Of a stretch of DNA of 17,426 nt, positions 8,601-14,415 are shown piece after piece. Both the position numbers and the translations under genes were made by a program. Below the pieces are notes generated by a model. That model did no database searches and had not been told where the DNA came from. It saw only the letters and a program-made list of their open reading frames with translations. Source of the stretch: JBAXLO01 sp037134755 (GTDB lineage Bacteria; Bacteroidota; Bacteroidia; Bacteroidales; JACABE01); contig JBAXLO010000084.1 of assembly GCA_037134755.1 (NCBI GenBank), forward strand, positions 1-17,426, given 5' to 3'. The stretch's first letter is position 1; every line of letters begins with the position of its first letter.

Positions 8601-11171
8601 ATGGCTGCTAATATGGCTACTTCCGGTACTACAGGTACATGGACACAGGTTAGTGGTCCTAATACTGCTGTAATTTCTGACTTAAATTTAAATACAGCTA
8701 GTCTTACAGGCTTAGTTCAGGGAGCTTATGTTATGAGATGGACTATTGCTAATGGTACTTGTACTCCTTCAATAAACACTGTTACAATAGGTGTTTATAC
8801 AATTCCTACTACTTCTAATGCAGGTACTGATCAAACTTTCTGTAGCGAATTTACAACTACTCATCTTAATGCTAATACACCTTCAGTTGGCACCGGGCTT
8901 TGGTCACAGGTAACAGGACCTAATACTGCTGTAATTACAACACCAACTAGTCCTACATCTGGTTTGTCATCGTTAGTATTCGGTCAATATAAATTTAGAT
9001 GGACAATTAGTAATGGTACCTGTTCAAATTATTCTGATGTATATGTTAATCTTGTTAAATGTGTTGATTTAGGTATTACAAAAAGGTTATCTGATCCAGA
9101 TCCTATTTTGTATCCTCATCATCATATTCATAAATTAGATACCGTTACATTTACTATTGTTTTAATGAATCACAGTACTAATACTGCTACTAATAACATT
9201 CAAGTACTTGATACATTACCAAGTGTATTCCATTATATTTCATCTACAACAACTGCCGGAACTTACACATCTGGTACAGGCATATGGGCTATCAGCACTT
9301 TGGCTGCTCTTGATTCGGCTATTTTAACTATTAGAGCCAGAGTTGATACTTCAGCACAGAACAATGTCTATATCTTAACTCATTCTTATCCTGATTTAGA
9401 TTCTACTAACAATAAATCTTTTGCTTCAGTTACAGCTAAGCATTCTTCAAGTGGACATGATGGTGGTTTGGAAAGTAATGGAAACTTGGTTTCTAAAGTA
9501 GCTCTTCGTAATTTTATCCGTCATAGAGAAGGAGAAGTTACGCTAGAAACTACTAAAAATCTACAGATGTTTGCAGATATTCAAACTAATAAATCTATTT
9601 TAAGCACTAATTCTTCTGATCTTTCACAATTAATTCCTTTAACAGGTGTTGGCTCTACAGGTTTCGTTACAACTCCTACTGATTTAATTAGTGTTACGAA
9701 TGCAACCGAGGTAATTGCTGTGGATTATTTCACTGACTCTACTGACAGACAGGGTTCAGTTTTAGGTATCACTACTAATCCTTCGACTGTTTACAGCCAT
9801 ACTAAAATGGTTTGCGATAGATTAAATGGTGCTAGTTTAAAAGATGTAAATTATGTTAATATCAATGGAAAGCCTTTCTATATTGCTCATTTAGTTCAGG
9901 AAAATGGCGAAGTTGATTATACTATAAACTTTGTTGCTTATAAAAACGGTAATCAATATACTATAGATAATCAATGGGATTTGAATAGTTATCATCCAAC
10001 AGGTAACAATCCTGTTTTAAACTTCCAGGTTTGGGCTATCAACGAAGAATATACTCAAAATTTTGTCGAACAAATTTTTAGTAAGATGCAGACACTTGGA
10101 TATTCTGTTAACTATCTCAACAATAACCAAGCAGTGATTCCTTCTGTTTATGTTATTAATGGTAATTATGACAATGGTAATATTACTTTACAACTGAACA
10201 ACAGCGTTGCGGCTAGCTCTATTGAATTAACAGGAACTACTGCTGCTATCGAAAATGGAACTAGAACTAATTTCGCGCAAAGCGAAAACATTTCTACAGA
10301 TCCAAAAAGTCAGACTAATGTTAATATTGGTAACATCTTTGATATAGGTTTTAACATGTCGAATAATGTACAAAGCGGTAATGACGTATTGTATTTTGCT
10401 GACGGTCCGTGGGGTGTTGATATCGACACTGCTGGGGCTACCATTAATTCCTTTGCTATTTCTGCTCTCAACAATGTTTCTTATACTGATTGTTATAACC
10501 TATTACGTAATGCTACTGTAGATGGCACAGTTAAGACCTATGTTTCTATATTTAGAGATTTAAAAGCTGCTAATAATATTACTGATATTACTAACTATAA
10601 ATTTGTTGAATTTAATGCAATGGGTAGCGGAGCATTTGATTTGATTGTGAGCAAGAAGGGTATTACTACCTGGAACAATCAATATAAGACTACTTTAAAT
10701 CTAACTTCAACTCAAACTCATTATAAAATTGCTTTTAGTGATCTTTATAATTCTGCTTATCAGAATAACTTTAGTGGCAACGATGTAGTAGCGGTTGTAT
10801 TTACAAAGAATGGCAATTCGAGTTCTTATCAAGACTTTAATATCAGTGTAAACAATTTACATTTCTCAGGTCTTACTACCGGTATTAATCAAACTATTGA
10901 CAATAGCAAAGATGTTAAACTAACTGTATATCCTAACCCTGCTAGCGATCAAACTTTGATTTCGTTCAATTTGCCTCAATCATCTAAGCTAAAGGTTAGC
11001 TTATACACTGAGCAAGGCAAACTTATAAGTGTGCTTAAAGAAGGATATTACAACGAAGGTAATCATACTATTGATTGTAATGTTGCTAATTTAGGAAGCG
11101 GTATCTATATTATGAAGTTCGAAACAGATAAGTATCTACTTCACGAAAAAATAGTTGTGATGCACAAGTAG
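2646..11171 (+). CDS. Giant T9SS-secreted multi-repeat surface protein, adhesin-like
   Basis: The protein has 2841 residues. Residues 1-37 are a signal peptide (positive MKR, hydrophobic FAFVIVLFLMV, cut near VMSQ-N). Residues 38-2140 hold about 24 repeats of about 85-90 residues. The unit reads roughly PTTANAG-DQ--C, then LAGN-PSVGTGTWS--SGP, then SPTT-V-GL-PGTYVFRWTI-NGTC, then S--VTINVY. This is a PKD-like/immunoglobulin-like beta-sandwich type. Most repeats carry one Cys after the AG-DQ segment and one in NGTC, probably an internal disulfide. Residues about 2141-2260 resemble a DUF11 domain (DLGITKRLSDPDP, TFTIVLMNHS, QVLDTLPS). About 2260-2750 is unassigned; its last part looks like a carbohydrate-binding jelly roll. 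Residues about 2755-2841 are a T9SS type A sorting domain (VYPNPASDQ to the end). It is therefore exported by Sec, crosses the outer membrane by T9SS and is attached or released. Adhesion or matrix function is inference. Confidence 0.93.
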   Translation: MKRSLLSSGIKNLLQSIFAFVIVLFLMVSNPLSVMSQNCTVNANVDLTICAHDPMTLIGQKSGEGAVVTTWSQLSGPSVYIVSPHSLTTSVTGYTGGHDYKFRISTTCGDGTLIYDDVTYTVKPVSNANAGPSFDLAPGTPAGTLLGNTPLNFGEVGTWAIVGANNGVTIVDPHSPTSAVNISGASCGNTILQWGITNPSGCGTFDTLIISNCGGESPVSAGSGQTLSNCYSTTQSTSLSASNGGCGIRGQIGTWLVIDGPNIPTIADPHSNHSGISNLIQGTYTLRWVVAGPCVNGTSNVHITVPAPTSSVTPASVTSGSQTYCDARSSTVLVGNLPLYTNESVLWTQTGGPSATIVSNTNRVTNITGLDGYSSYTFRYTINNSLTGCSSSADVTIGYATNPTLSISTASPLMLNCGVSSAILNYSQSGSGGVEWSIISGPSGCTYTIPTSYVSATASPDTINGLAEPGTYVIRLRKIPGNGAGCISAFADIVVISSAVPTGSNSGTKQVLACNITSTGLAGNDPYVGIGRWTQVSGPNTAVIDSINRHNSQISSLTNGLYIFRWVITGGPACPTQQSDVSVLVSQSNPTLSNAGSDQTVCANSPLILSANTPGLNETGTWTVNPSVGISFSNVHSPNAVVNGLTASNSYTFTWTITNSCNSSASICTITTNAITGPIQSNAGSDQCLPSGTTSVTLAGNNPASGVGNWTKISGGLATITNSALQNTTVTGLTDGTYTFEWAISQGGGCTASLDTVMITISHTTTNANAGTDQNICGNSATLAGNIPTYGTGSWSQTMGDGDVVITDTTLNNTTVTNLNSGVYEFTWTVHNGACSSTSDAVTLNVSNTPTTAHAGADFDVCGSASTNLNGNIITTGVGYWSIINGPNYPNISDITSPTTAVSNLITGAYTFRWTSTNGDYCTLSTSNVIVTVVRSATAGPDQSYCETTTLTNLIGEVNSIGTWSQTSGPSPATINATSDNSATASGLSSGSAYTFRYTIGAIASCPSTFAETHVTLYPVPTAADAGEDRNLCNADTVHLNGNSPTSGIGIWSKLAGPAGESYSNNTDPLAIVSGFTPGTYVFVWTISTNISCSISDQMRIENSAAPTPAVAGPDQAINCSTVVTMAANNPSTGLGTWTRSSGPNVPVITSPILPNTTITGLEPGIYTYTWTITNGTCPSSSDNISFTVDPTPTPANAGPDQNLCNILTATMAAIDPTAGTGLWSKMSGPSSYVITTPTLYNTTITGLTYGTYVFRWTTTLGPCTSYSDVTINVYDTPTTADVSGTAVDNCVFSDLNLIGNNPSVGTGVWSQISGADAFILDPNSYSTSVLGVDPGVYQFQWTISNGSCTSSSANVTITVHDIPTMAIAGMDQAFCNTTSTTLHGNPVTSGIGTWSVSSGPAVTFADIHDSITGISNLTPGTYILQWQIVNGPCTSTDFMQIVNYDLPTTAAAGADQEYCNVTSFNMNANTPVHGTGTWTYVSGPPSYHITSPNSPTSTITSVNTGTYVFRWTISNGSGAGTCTPSTSEVTIHNYIQPNIANAGVDKIVCGTSQSMTANSAVSGTIGTWTQTYGDSAGISSPHANNSNITGLSEGTYIFTWTIANGTCASTHDDVTLNVYTTPTTANAGPTQNLCINTPTTSTNLAGNIASVGNGLWSQTAGTSIAVFNDNSSPTTSVSNLSPGTYVFIWTITNGGCSSQSSVTINVYEVPTTANAGSNQTICLSSPLALAGNSPSVGHGVWSKFSGPNTPIFTTPTSPTTGVTGLNSGVYDLKWTITNGTCTSSDDVIITIDALATVANAGAYQNICNLTTGTLAGNIASVGTGTWSEFSGPAASITSINSPTSWLTGLSAGTYIFQWQIVNGTCNSTDTVTINVYNLPTVADAGSSQFYCNATTFNMNGNTPAANHGIGTWTKVSGPASYTITSPNSPTTTITGVTTGTYVFRWTISNGNCTSSTSDVTITNYIAPNTSIAGPLQNVCGTSTIMAANMATSGTTGTWTQVSGPNTAVISDLNLNTASLTGLVQGAYVMRWTIANGTCTPSINTVTIGVYTIPTTSNAGTDQTFCSEFTTTHLNANTPSVGTGLWSQVTGPNTAVITTPTSPTSGLSSLVFGQYKFRWTISNGTCSNYSDVYVNLVKCVDLGITKRLSDPDPILYPHHHIHKLDTVTFTIVLMNHSTNTATNNIQVLDTLPSVFHYISSTTTAGTYTSGTGIWAISTLAALDSAILTIRARVDTSAQNNVYILTHSYPDLDSTNNKSFASVTAKHSSSGHDGGLESNGNLVSKVALRNFIRHREGEVTLETTKNLQMFADIQTNKSILSTNSSDLSQLIPLTGVGSTGFVTTPTDLISVTNATEVIAVDYFTDSTDRQGSVLGITTNPSTVYSHTKMVCDRLNGASLKDVNYVNINGKPFYIAHLVQENGEVDYTINFVAYKNGNQYTIDNQWDLNSYHPTGNNPVLNFQVWAINEEYTQNFVEQIFSKMQTLGYSVNYLNNNQAVIPSVYVINGNYDNGNITLQLNNSVAASSIELTGTTAAIENGTRTNFAQSENISTDPKSQTNVNIGNIFDIGFNMSNNVQSGNDVLYFADGPWGVDIDTAGATINSFAISALNNVSYTDCYNLLRNATVDGTVKTYVSIFRDLKAANNITDITNYKFVEFNAMGSGAFDLIVSKKGITTWNNQYKTTLNLTSTQTHYKIAFSDLYNSAYQNNFSGNDVVAVVFTKNGNSSSYQDFNISVNNLHFSGLTTGINQTIDNSKDVKLTVYPNPASDQTLISFNLPQSSKLKVSLYTEQGKLISVLKEGYYNEGNHTIDCNVANLGSGIYIMKFETDKYLLHEKIVVMHK
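5184..9056 (+). repeat. Higher-order duplication: three blocks of five repeats
   Basis: Within the giant gene, the 85-residue units fall into blocks of five. Block 6468-7766 (433 residues) matches block 7767-9056 (430 residues) unit by unit: NPSVGTGVWS with SPSVGHGVWS, ILQWQIVNGPC with IFQWQIVNGTC, the TFNMNGNTP units, the CGTS--M-AN units, and the GLWSQ units. Unit order is the same in both. A weaker third block is 5184-6467 (428 residues), with ADAG--NGN-GIG and MAAN markers in the matching positions. This indicates growth by duplication of about 1.3 kb segments. Confidence 0.75.
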
Positions 11172-11210
11172 AAAGACAAGAGTACTTGAATTACTTAAAG
11201 TTATAAGACA

Positions 11211-11249
11211 TTTAGCAGTTTAATCTTTTAGACTATTAGTAATACAAAA
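11211..11249. repeat. 39-nt intergenic repeat, copy A
   Basis: Matches 16807-16845 at 33 of 39 positions without gaps; the core is gactattag. Both copies sit between a stop codon and a terminator hairpin of unrelated genes. Just upstream, taaagttataagaca (11196-11210) recurs exactly at 14316-14330. Confidence 0.7.
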
Positions 11250-11284
11250 AAGCCTTCATCATTAATTTGAGGAAGGCTTTTTTG
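11246..11284 (+). terminator. Rho-independent terminator after the giant gene
   Basis: A perfect 12-bp stem (11246-11257 with 11272-11283) has a 14-nt loop and ends in TTTTTT. The A-rich foot makes it potentially bidirectional, but no converging gene exists. It lies 75 nt after the stop at 11171. Confidence 0.9.
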
Positions 11285-11470
11285 ATGACTTTTGTCAGGG
11301 TTTTTTAATAACAGCTATACATCAAAATGCAATTAAACTGAGTTGTTTGATATAAAAATGATTAATAGTATGCATATTATTAAAAACTAAAACAAAATCC
11401 CATTCATGGGTATAATATTTTAATGTAATTAAACAAATTATTAGATGCTTAACAATTCGTTTATTTTCCT

Positions 11471-11478
11471 TATTTTTG
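11471..11478 (+). promoter_or_regulatory. -7 promoter box of the thioredoxin-like gene
   Basis: TATTTTTG matches TAnnTTTG and lies 25 nt before the ATG at 11503, giving a short leader. It rules against the in-frame TTG at 11476 as the start, because that lies inside the box. The 11285-11470 stretch before it is AT-rich with only a small 5-bp hairpin (11399-11410) and no gene. Confidence 0.5.
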
Positions 11479-11502
11479 TTGCCTGTTATCAATTATAATT
11501 GC

Positions 11503-12768
11503 ATGATGAAAAAGACAATATTACTACTATTCATATTCTATATCTCCTTATTATCGGGCTATTCGCAGCTTGATACATTAGCTTTACTTAAGAAATTTTC
11601 AAATAAATACGCTTATGTATCAAATGGATATATTGAATATTCGAGTAATATTGATGTGTCGGGTGTGGATACTTATGTTAAGAAAAAGGTTTGGTTTGTA
11701 AAGGATAAGCTTCTTAGTAATGTTGTTTGTCTAAGACTCGAAAATTATTTAGATAATTCTCCAAAAGCTGAATCAATATTAATTCTAAACGCGAAACAAC
11801 GATATTATATTAATACATTGTATAAAAGAAGTGATGTATGTACGTATAATTTTTTGAAAGGCGAAGAACTTGATAATTTCTACCTTGAATTAGAGCAGGA
11901 AGGGTTGCCAACATTTTTGATTCAGGAGAATAAAACCGATGTAATAGCTTTAAATTTATATAATGAGCTTAAATTTCATGATAATATGTTTCTCGAAATT
12001 CTCAAAGATACTATAATTAATGGTAAGAATTGTTTTGGTATAAAGCTAATAGATCATGATAAGAATAATGGGTATATAGCTGATATCACAGGGAAAGGAA
12101 ACGAGAAATATGCTGATAAGAAAATAGAGACTACTTATTTTGATAAAAAAGATACAGCTATAATTCTAAAGGTTGTGAAGTATTATTATACAAATCCTTA
12201 TATGATAAATGCATTCTACGAACAAGTTAATACCCAGTTGTTGAATAGAAAACAAAATACCAATCCATTATTATATAAGGTAAGCACTGATTCGTTACGA
12301 AACTATTTACAAACCCGTACAACATATAATGGCACTGCTTTCGAGTCCGTTTTTTCGGAATATAATGTTAAGAAAGCCTCCTCATTTACAGGATTAACTA
12401 TCGACAATAAAGTATTTAACAGTGATCAGTTGAAATCAAAATATATACTCCTCGGAATTTGGTCAACAGATTGCTTTGAATGCCTGACGCAATTGCAAGC
12501 TTTAGATAAACAATATGAAGGACTAAAAGCATTAGGATTGAGTTTTGTTGCAATCAATGCGACAGAAAAGAACGATATAGCTATGAAAGAATTTCTGGAA
12601 AGTAAAAGCTTTAAGTTTCAAACAGTATTTTCAAAACAAGCCGGTAAACAATTTCAAATAAATAAAAAAGCTCTATACCTATTACTTGATAAAGATTTTA
12701 ACTATAAAGAAATCTATACAGAGCTAAATCAAGAAGTCATTAACAAGCTTAGGAAAAAGCTGAAGTAA
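11503..12768 (+). CDS. Exported protein with C-terminal thioredoxin-like (TlpA-type) domain
   Basis: The protein has 421 residues counted from the first of two adjacent ATGs (11503; 11506 is equally possible). Residues 1-22 are a signal peptide (MMKKTILLLFIFYISLLSGYSQ). Residues about 25-265 form a beta-rich region of unknown identity, with alternating strands that recall LolA-like sheets. Residues about 285-421 have the order of a TlpA/thioredoxin fold: GIWSTDCFECLTQLQALD with a CFEC redox motif (Cys324, Cys327), LSFVAINATE, then LYLLLDKDFNYKEIY. The position that normally holds the conserved cis-proline appears to be Ala390, so disulfide chemistry may be altered. The protein is expected in the periplasm. 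It may be a thiol oxidoreductase relevant to its disulfide-rich neighbour, but they have separate promoters and the link is speculative. Confidence 0.85.
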   Translation: MMKKTILLLFIFYISLLSGYSQLDTLALLKKFSNKYAYVSNGYIEYSSNIDVSGVDTYVKKKVWFVKDKLLSNVVCLRLENYLDNSPKAESILILNAKQRYYINTLYKRSDVCTYNFLKGEELDNFYLELEQEGLPTFLIQENKTDVIALNLYNELKFHDNMFLEILKDTIINGKNCFGIKLIDHDKNNGYIADITGKGNEKYADKKIETTYFDKKDTAIILKVVKYYYTNPYMINAFYEQVNTQLLNRKQNTNPLLYKVSTDSLRNYLQTRTTYNGTAFESVFSEYNVKKASSFTGLTIDNKVFNSDQLKSKYILLGIWSTDCFECLTQLQALDKQYEGLKALGLSFVAINATEKNDIAMKEFLESKSFKFQTVFSKQAGKQFQINKKALYLLLDKDFNYKEIYTELNQEVINKLRKKLK

Positions 12769-12777
12769 AGTGAAGTT

Positions 12778-12810
12778 AAGAAAAGGGACGTGCTTTTTCT
12801 TTATTTTGAT
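12778..12810 (+). terminator. Weak possible terminator after the thioredoxin-like gene
   Basis: Arms aagaaaag and ctttttctt around a short GC-rich loop form an imperfect hairpin followed by a T-rich stretch. It begins 10 nt after the stop codon. The stem is A/T-rich and carries an unpaired base, so this is tentative. Confidence 0.35.
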
Positions 12811-12936
12811 AAATTTTAAATCATTTAGGTATAGATTTAGGTTTATAGCTAAAGTAAATAATCTTCAAAGAGAAAAAACTTTCTTTTTTATTTAATCATA
12901 AATCAATTCATTGTAAAATAATTTGTATTTTCTTTA

Positions 12937-12966
12937 AAATAATTTGATTTCGTATTAAAATTATTT
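12937..12966. promoter_or_regulatory. Candidate operator in the Rrf2 promoter
   Basis: Perfect inverted arms aaataattt (12937-12945) and aaattattt (12958-12966), separated by 12 nt, lie between the -33 and -7 elements. The 12-nt taaaataatttg also occurs twice as a direct repeat (12914-12925, 12935-12946) with 21-bp spacing, two helical turns. The position fits autoregulation by the Rrf2 protein, but in such AT-rich DNA chance is a serious alternative. Confidence 0.35.
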
Positions 12967-12975
12967 ATACATTTG
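12943..12975 (+). promoter_or_regulatory. Promoter of the Rrf2-hcp operon
   Basis: TTTG (12943-12946), a 21-nt spacer, and TACATTTG (12968-12975) followed by CG match the Bacteroidota -33/-7 promoter well. It is the best promoter in the window. It places transcription start near 12982, downstream of the in-frame ATT codon near 12973, and so supports the ATG at 13009 as the regulator start. Confidence 0.7.
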
Positions 12976-13008
12976 CGCATTCAAATACTGAAATACATTA
13001 ATAATAAA

Positions 13009-13407
13009 ATGAGCAAAATAGTAAACATATCAGAAGCCGCATCAATAGCGATACACAGCATCATATTAGTTGCTAAATCAGAGGTTAAATTAAACGCAAA
13101 TCAGATAGCAGAAACGTTAAACTTCTCAAGAAATCATTTGTCAAAAGTAATGCATGTATTAGCAAAAAATGGTTATCTGTCCTCAGAAAGAGGCCCTAAA
13201 GGAGGTTTCATGTTAAATAAAGACCCAAAGAAAATTTCCTTATTAGAAATATATGAAGTAGTAGAAGGAATAGTAGAAGCTTTTAACTGCGTAACTGCAT
13301 GTGCTAAATGCCCATTCAAAACATGTATATTCGGCGGATTAACCACTAAGTTTACAGAAGAATTTACACTGCATTTAAGAACAACAAAAGTAGCTGACTT
13401 AATATAA
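13009..13407 (+). CDS. Rrf2-family Fe-S transcriptional regulator, NsrR/IscR-like
   Basis: The protein has 132 residues, typical Rrf2 length is 130-165. Residues about 1-75 form the winged helix-turn-helix: ASIAIHSIILVA, NANQIAETLNFSRNHLSKVMHVLAKNGYL, then the wing RGPKGGFML (61-69), all family hallmarks. The dimerisation helix ISLLEIYEVVEG (76-87) follows. The sensor loop has four cysteines, Cys94, 98, 101 and 106 (CVTACAKCPFKTC); known members bind a 2Fe-2S or 4Fe-4S cluster with three. The gene is first in an operon with ferredoxin and hcp, 6 nt before the next start, which points to sensing of NO or redox stress as NsrR does. The upstream reading frame continues 12 codons but would start inside the promoter, so ATG at 13009 was chosen. 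Whether it is NsrR-like or IscR-like cannot be settled by eye. Confidence 0.9.
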   Translation: MSKIVNISEAASIAIHSIILVAKSEVKLNANQIAETLNFSRNHLSKVMHVLAKNGYLSSERGPKGGFMLNKDPKKISLLEIYEVVEGIVEAFNCVTACAKCPFKTCIFGGLTTKFTEEFTLHLRTTKVADLI

Positions 13408-13413
13408 TTAAAA

Positions 13414-14277
13414 ATGAAAAGAACAATAATACAAATAGACGAAGACAAATGCACCGGCTGTGCATTATGTGTGAACGGATGCCACGAAGGCGCATTACAG
13501 ATAATAGATGGCAAAGCCCGCATGATAAGCGATCTTTTCTGTGACGGATTAGGTGCATGCATCGGCGAATGCCCCGAAGGTGCCATTGAATTAATAGAAA
13601 GAGAAGCCGAACCATACAACGAAGACTTAGTGATGGAACGCATCTCACCAAAAGGACAGGCAACAGTGCTCGCACATTTAAAGCATCTGAAAGATCATAA
13701 CGAAGTAGGTTTTTTGAAACAAGGATTAGAATACATTAAAAATAATAATTTAAATATAGACATTTCATCTTTAACAGAAAACAACATGAATCACGAACAT
13801 CATCAACATGGGGGCGGTGGTTGCCCCGGATCACGTGCAATGGATTTTAGAAGTCCTGCACAAGTAGAAAACAACGGAGCTAACGGAGAGGTTCCATCAC
13901 AATTGAGACAATGGCCGGTTGAATTACATTTATTGAATCCAATGGCCGGATACATCAAAGGTGCAGATTTAGTTTTAGCTGCAGATTGCACAGCATTCTC
14001 TTATGGAAATTTTCATAATGATTTTATAAAAGGTAAAGCATTAGCAATTGCTTGTCCTAAGTTAGATACAGGTAAAGAAATCTATATCGAAAAACTTTCG
14101 GCTATGATAGATGAAGCTAAAATAAATACTTTAACAGTAGTAATTATGGAAGTACCTTGTTGCGGAGGTTTAATGGGTATTGCTAAAGCTGCAGTTGCTG
14201 CTTCAGCCCGTAAGATTCCGGTTAAGCAAGTTGTAATAGGAATACAAGGAACAATAATATCTGAAGATTGGGTTTAG
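13414..14277 (+). CDS. Ferredoxin-type 4Fe-4S protein with extra C-terminal domain
   Basis: The protein has 287 residues. The N-terminal domain (1-65) is a two-cluster ferredoxin. Motif one is Cys13, 16, 19, 23 (CTGCALCVNGC). Motif two is CDGLGACIGECPEGAI with Cys43, 49, 53. The standard fourth cysteine is replaced by Leu46, so the second cluster may be 3Fe-4S or use another ligand. A helical stretch (about 68-115) follows, then a His/Gly-rich linker NHEHHQHGGGGCPGS (126-140). A C-terminal domain (about 165-287) carries Cys192, Cys214 and EVPCCGGL (Cys249, Cys250), which might bind metal. Its likely job is electron transfer to Hcp, encoded next; this is inferred from position. Similar ferredoxins are known beside hcp in anaerobes. 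The start is ATG in an A-rich context, 6 nt after the regulator stop. Confidence 0.88.
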   Translation: MKRTIIQIDEDKCTGCALCVNGCHEGALQIIDGKARMISDLFCDGLGACIGECPEGAIELIEREAEPYNEDLVMERISPKGQATVLAHLKHLKDHNEVGFLKQGLEYIKNNNLNIDISSLTENNMNHEHHQHGGGGCPGSRAMDFRSPAQVENNGANGEVPSQLRQWPVELHLLNPMAGYIKGADLVLAADCTAFSYGNFHNDFIKGKALAIACPKLDTGKEIYIEKLSAMIDEAKINTLTVVIMEVPCCGGLMGIAKAAVAASARKIPVKQVVIGIQGTIISEDWV

Positions 14278-14285
14278 GGGAGAGT

Positions 14286-14404
14286 GCCTAAAGTATTTAA
14301 AGTGCCTAAAATGCCTAAAGTTATAAGACAATTAACAATTAATAATTAAAAATAAACTCTAATCTAATTCCTCCCCTCTTAAGGGAGGTTAGGTGGGGGT
14401 TAAA
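14286..14404. repeat. Composite intergenic repeat before hcp
   Basis: The ferredoxin-hcp gap holds three copies of gcctaaa(g/a) at 14286-14320, the taaagttataagaca shared with 11196-11210, an attaacaattaataatt tract (14331-14347), and a hairpin cctccc/gggagg (14370-14375 with 14383-14388) followed by aggtgggggtt. The last two parts recur in the same order before the first cupin. I see no TAnnTTTG box, so hcp is probably co-transcribed through the element. Confidence 0.7.
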
Positions 14405-14415
14405 AAACAATAAAA

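Noticed and set aside
2646..11171. Gliding-motility adhesin SprB itself
   Set aside because: Architecture is similar (repeats plus T9SS), but no SprB-specific neighbours are seen and the type A sorting domain differs from the type B domain of SprB; the repeats alone do not support the name.
12973..13008. Upstream start extending the Rrf2 protein by 12 residues
   Set aside because: The start would lie within or before the predicted transcription start, and the Rrf2 family normally begins near MSKIVNIS.
13173..13675. Two minus-strand frames antisense to the regulator and ferredoxin
   Set aside because: The plus-strand genes have clear family motifs; the antisense products are Ser/Leu/Arg-rich shadows.
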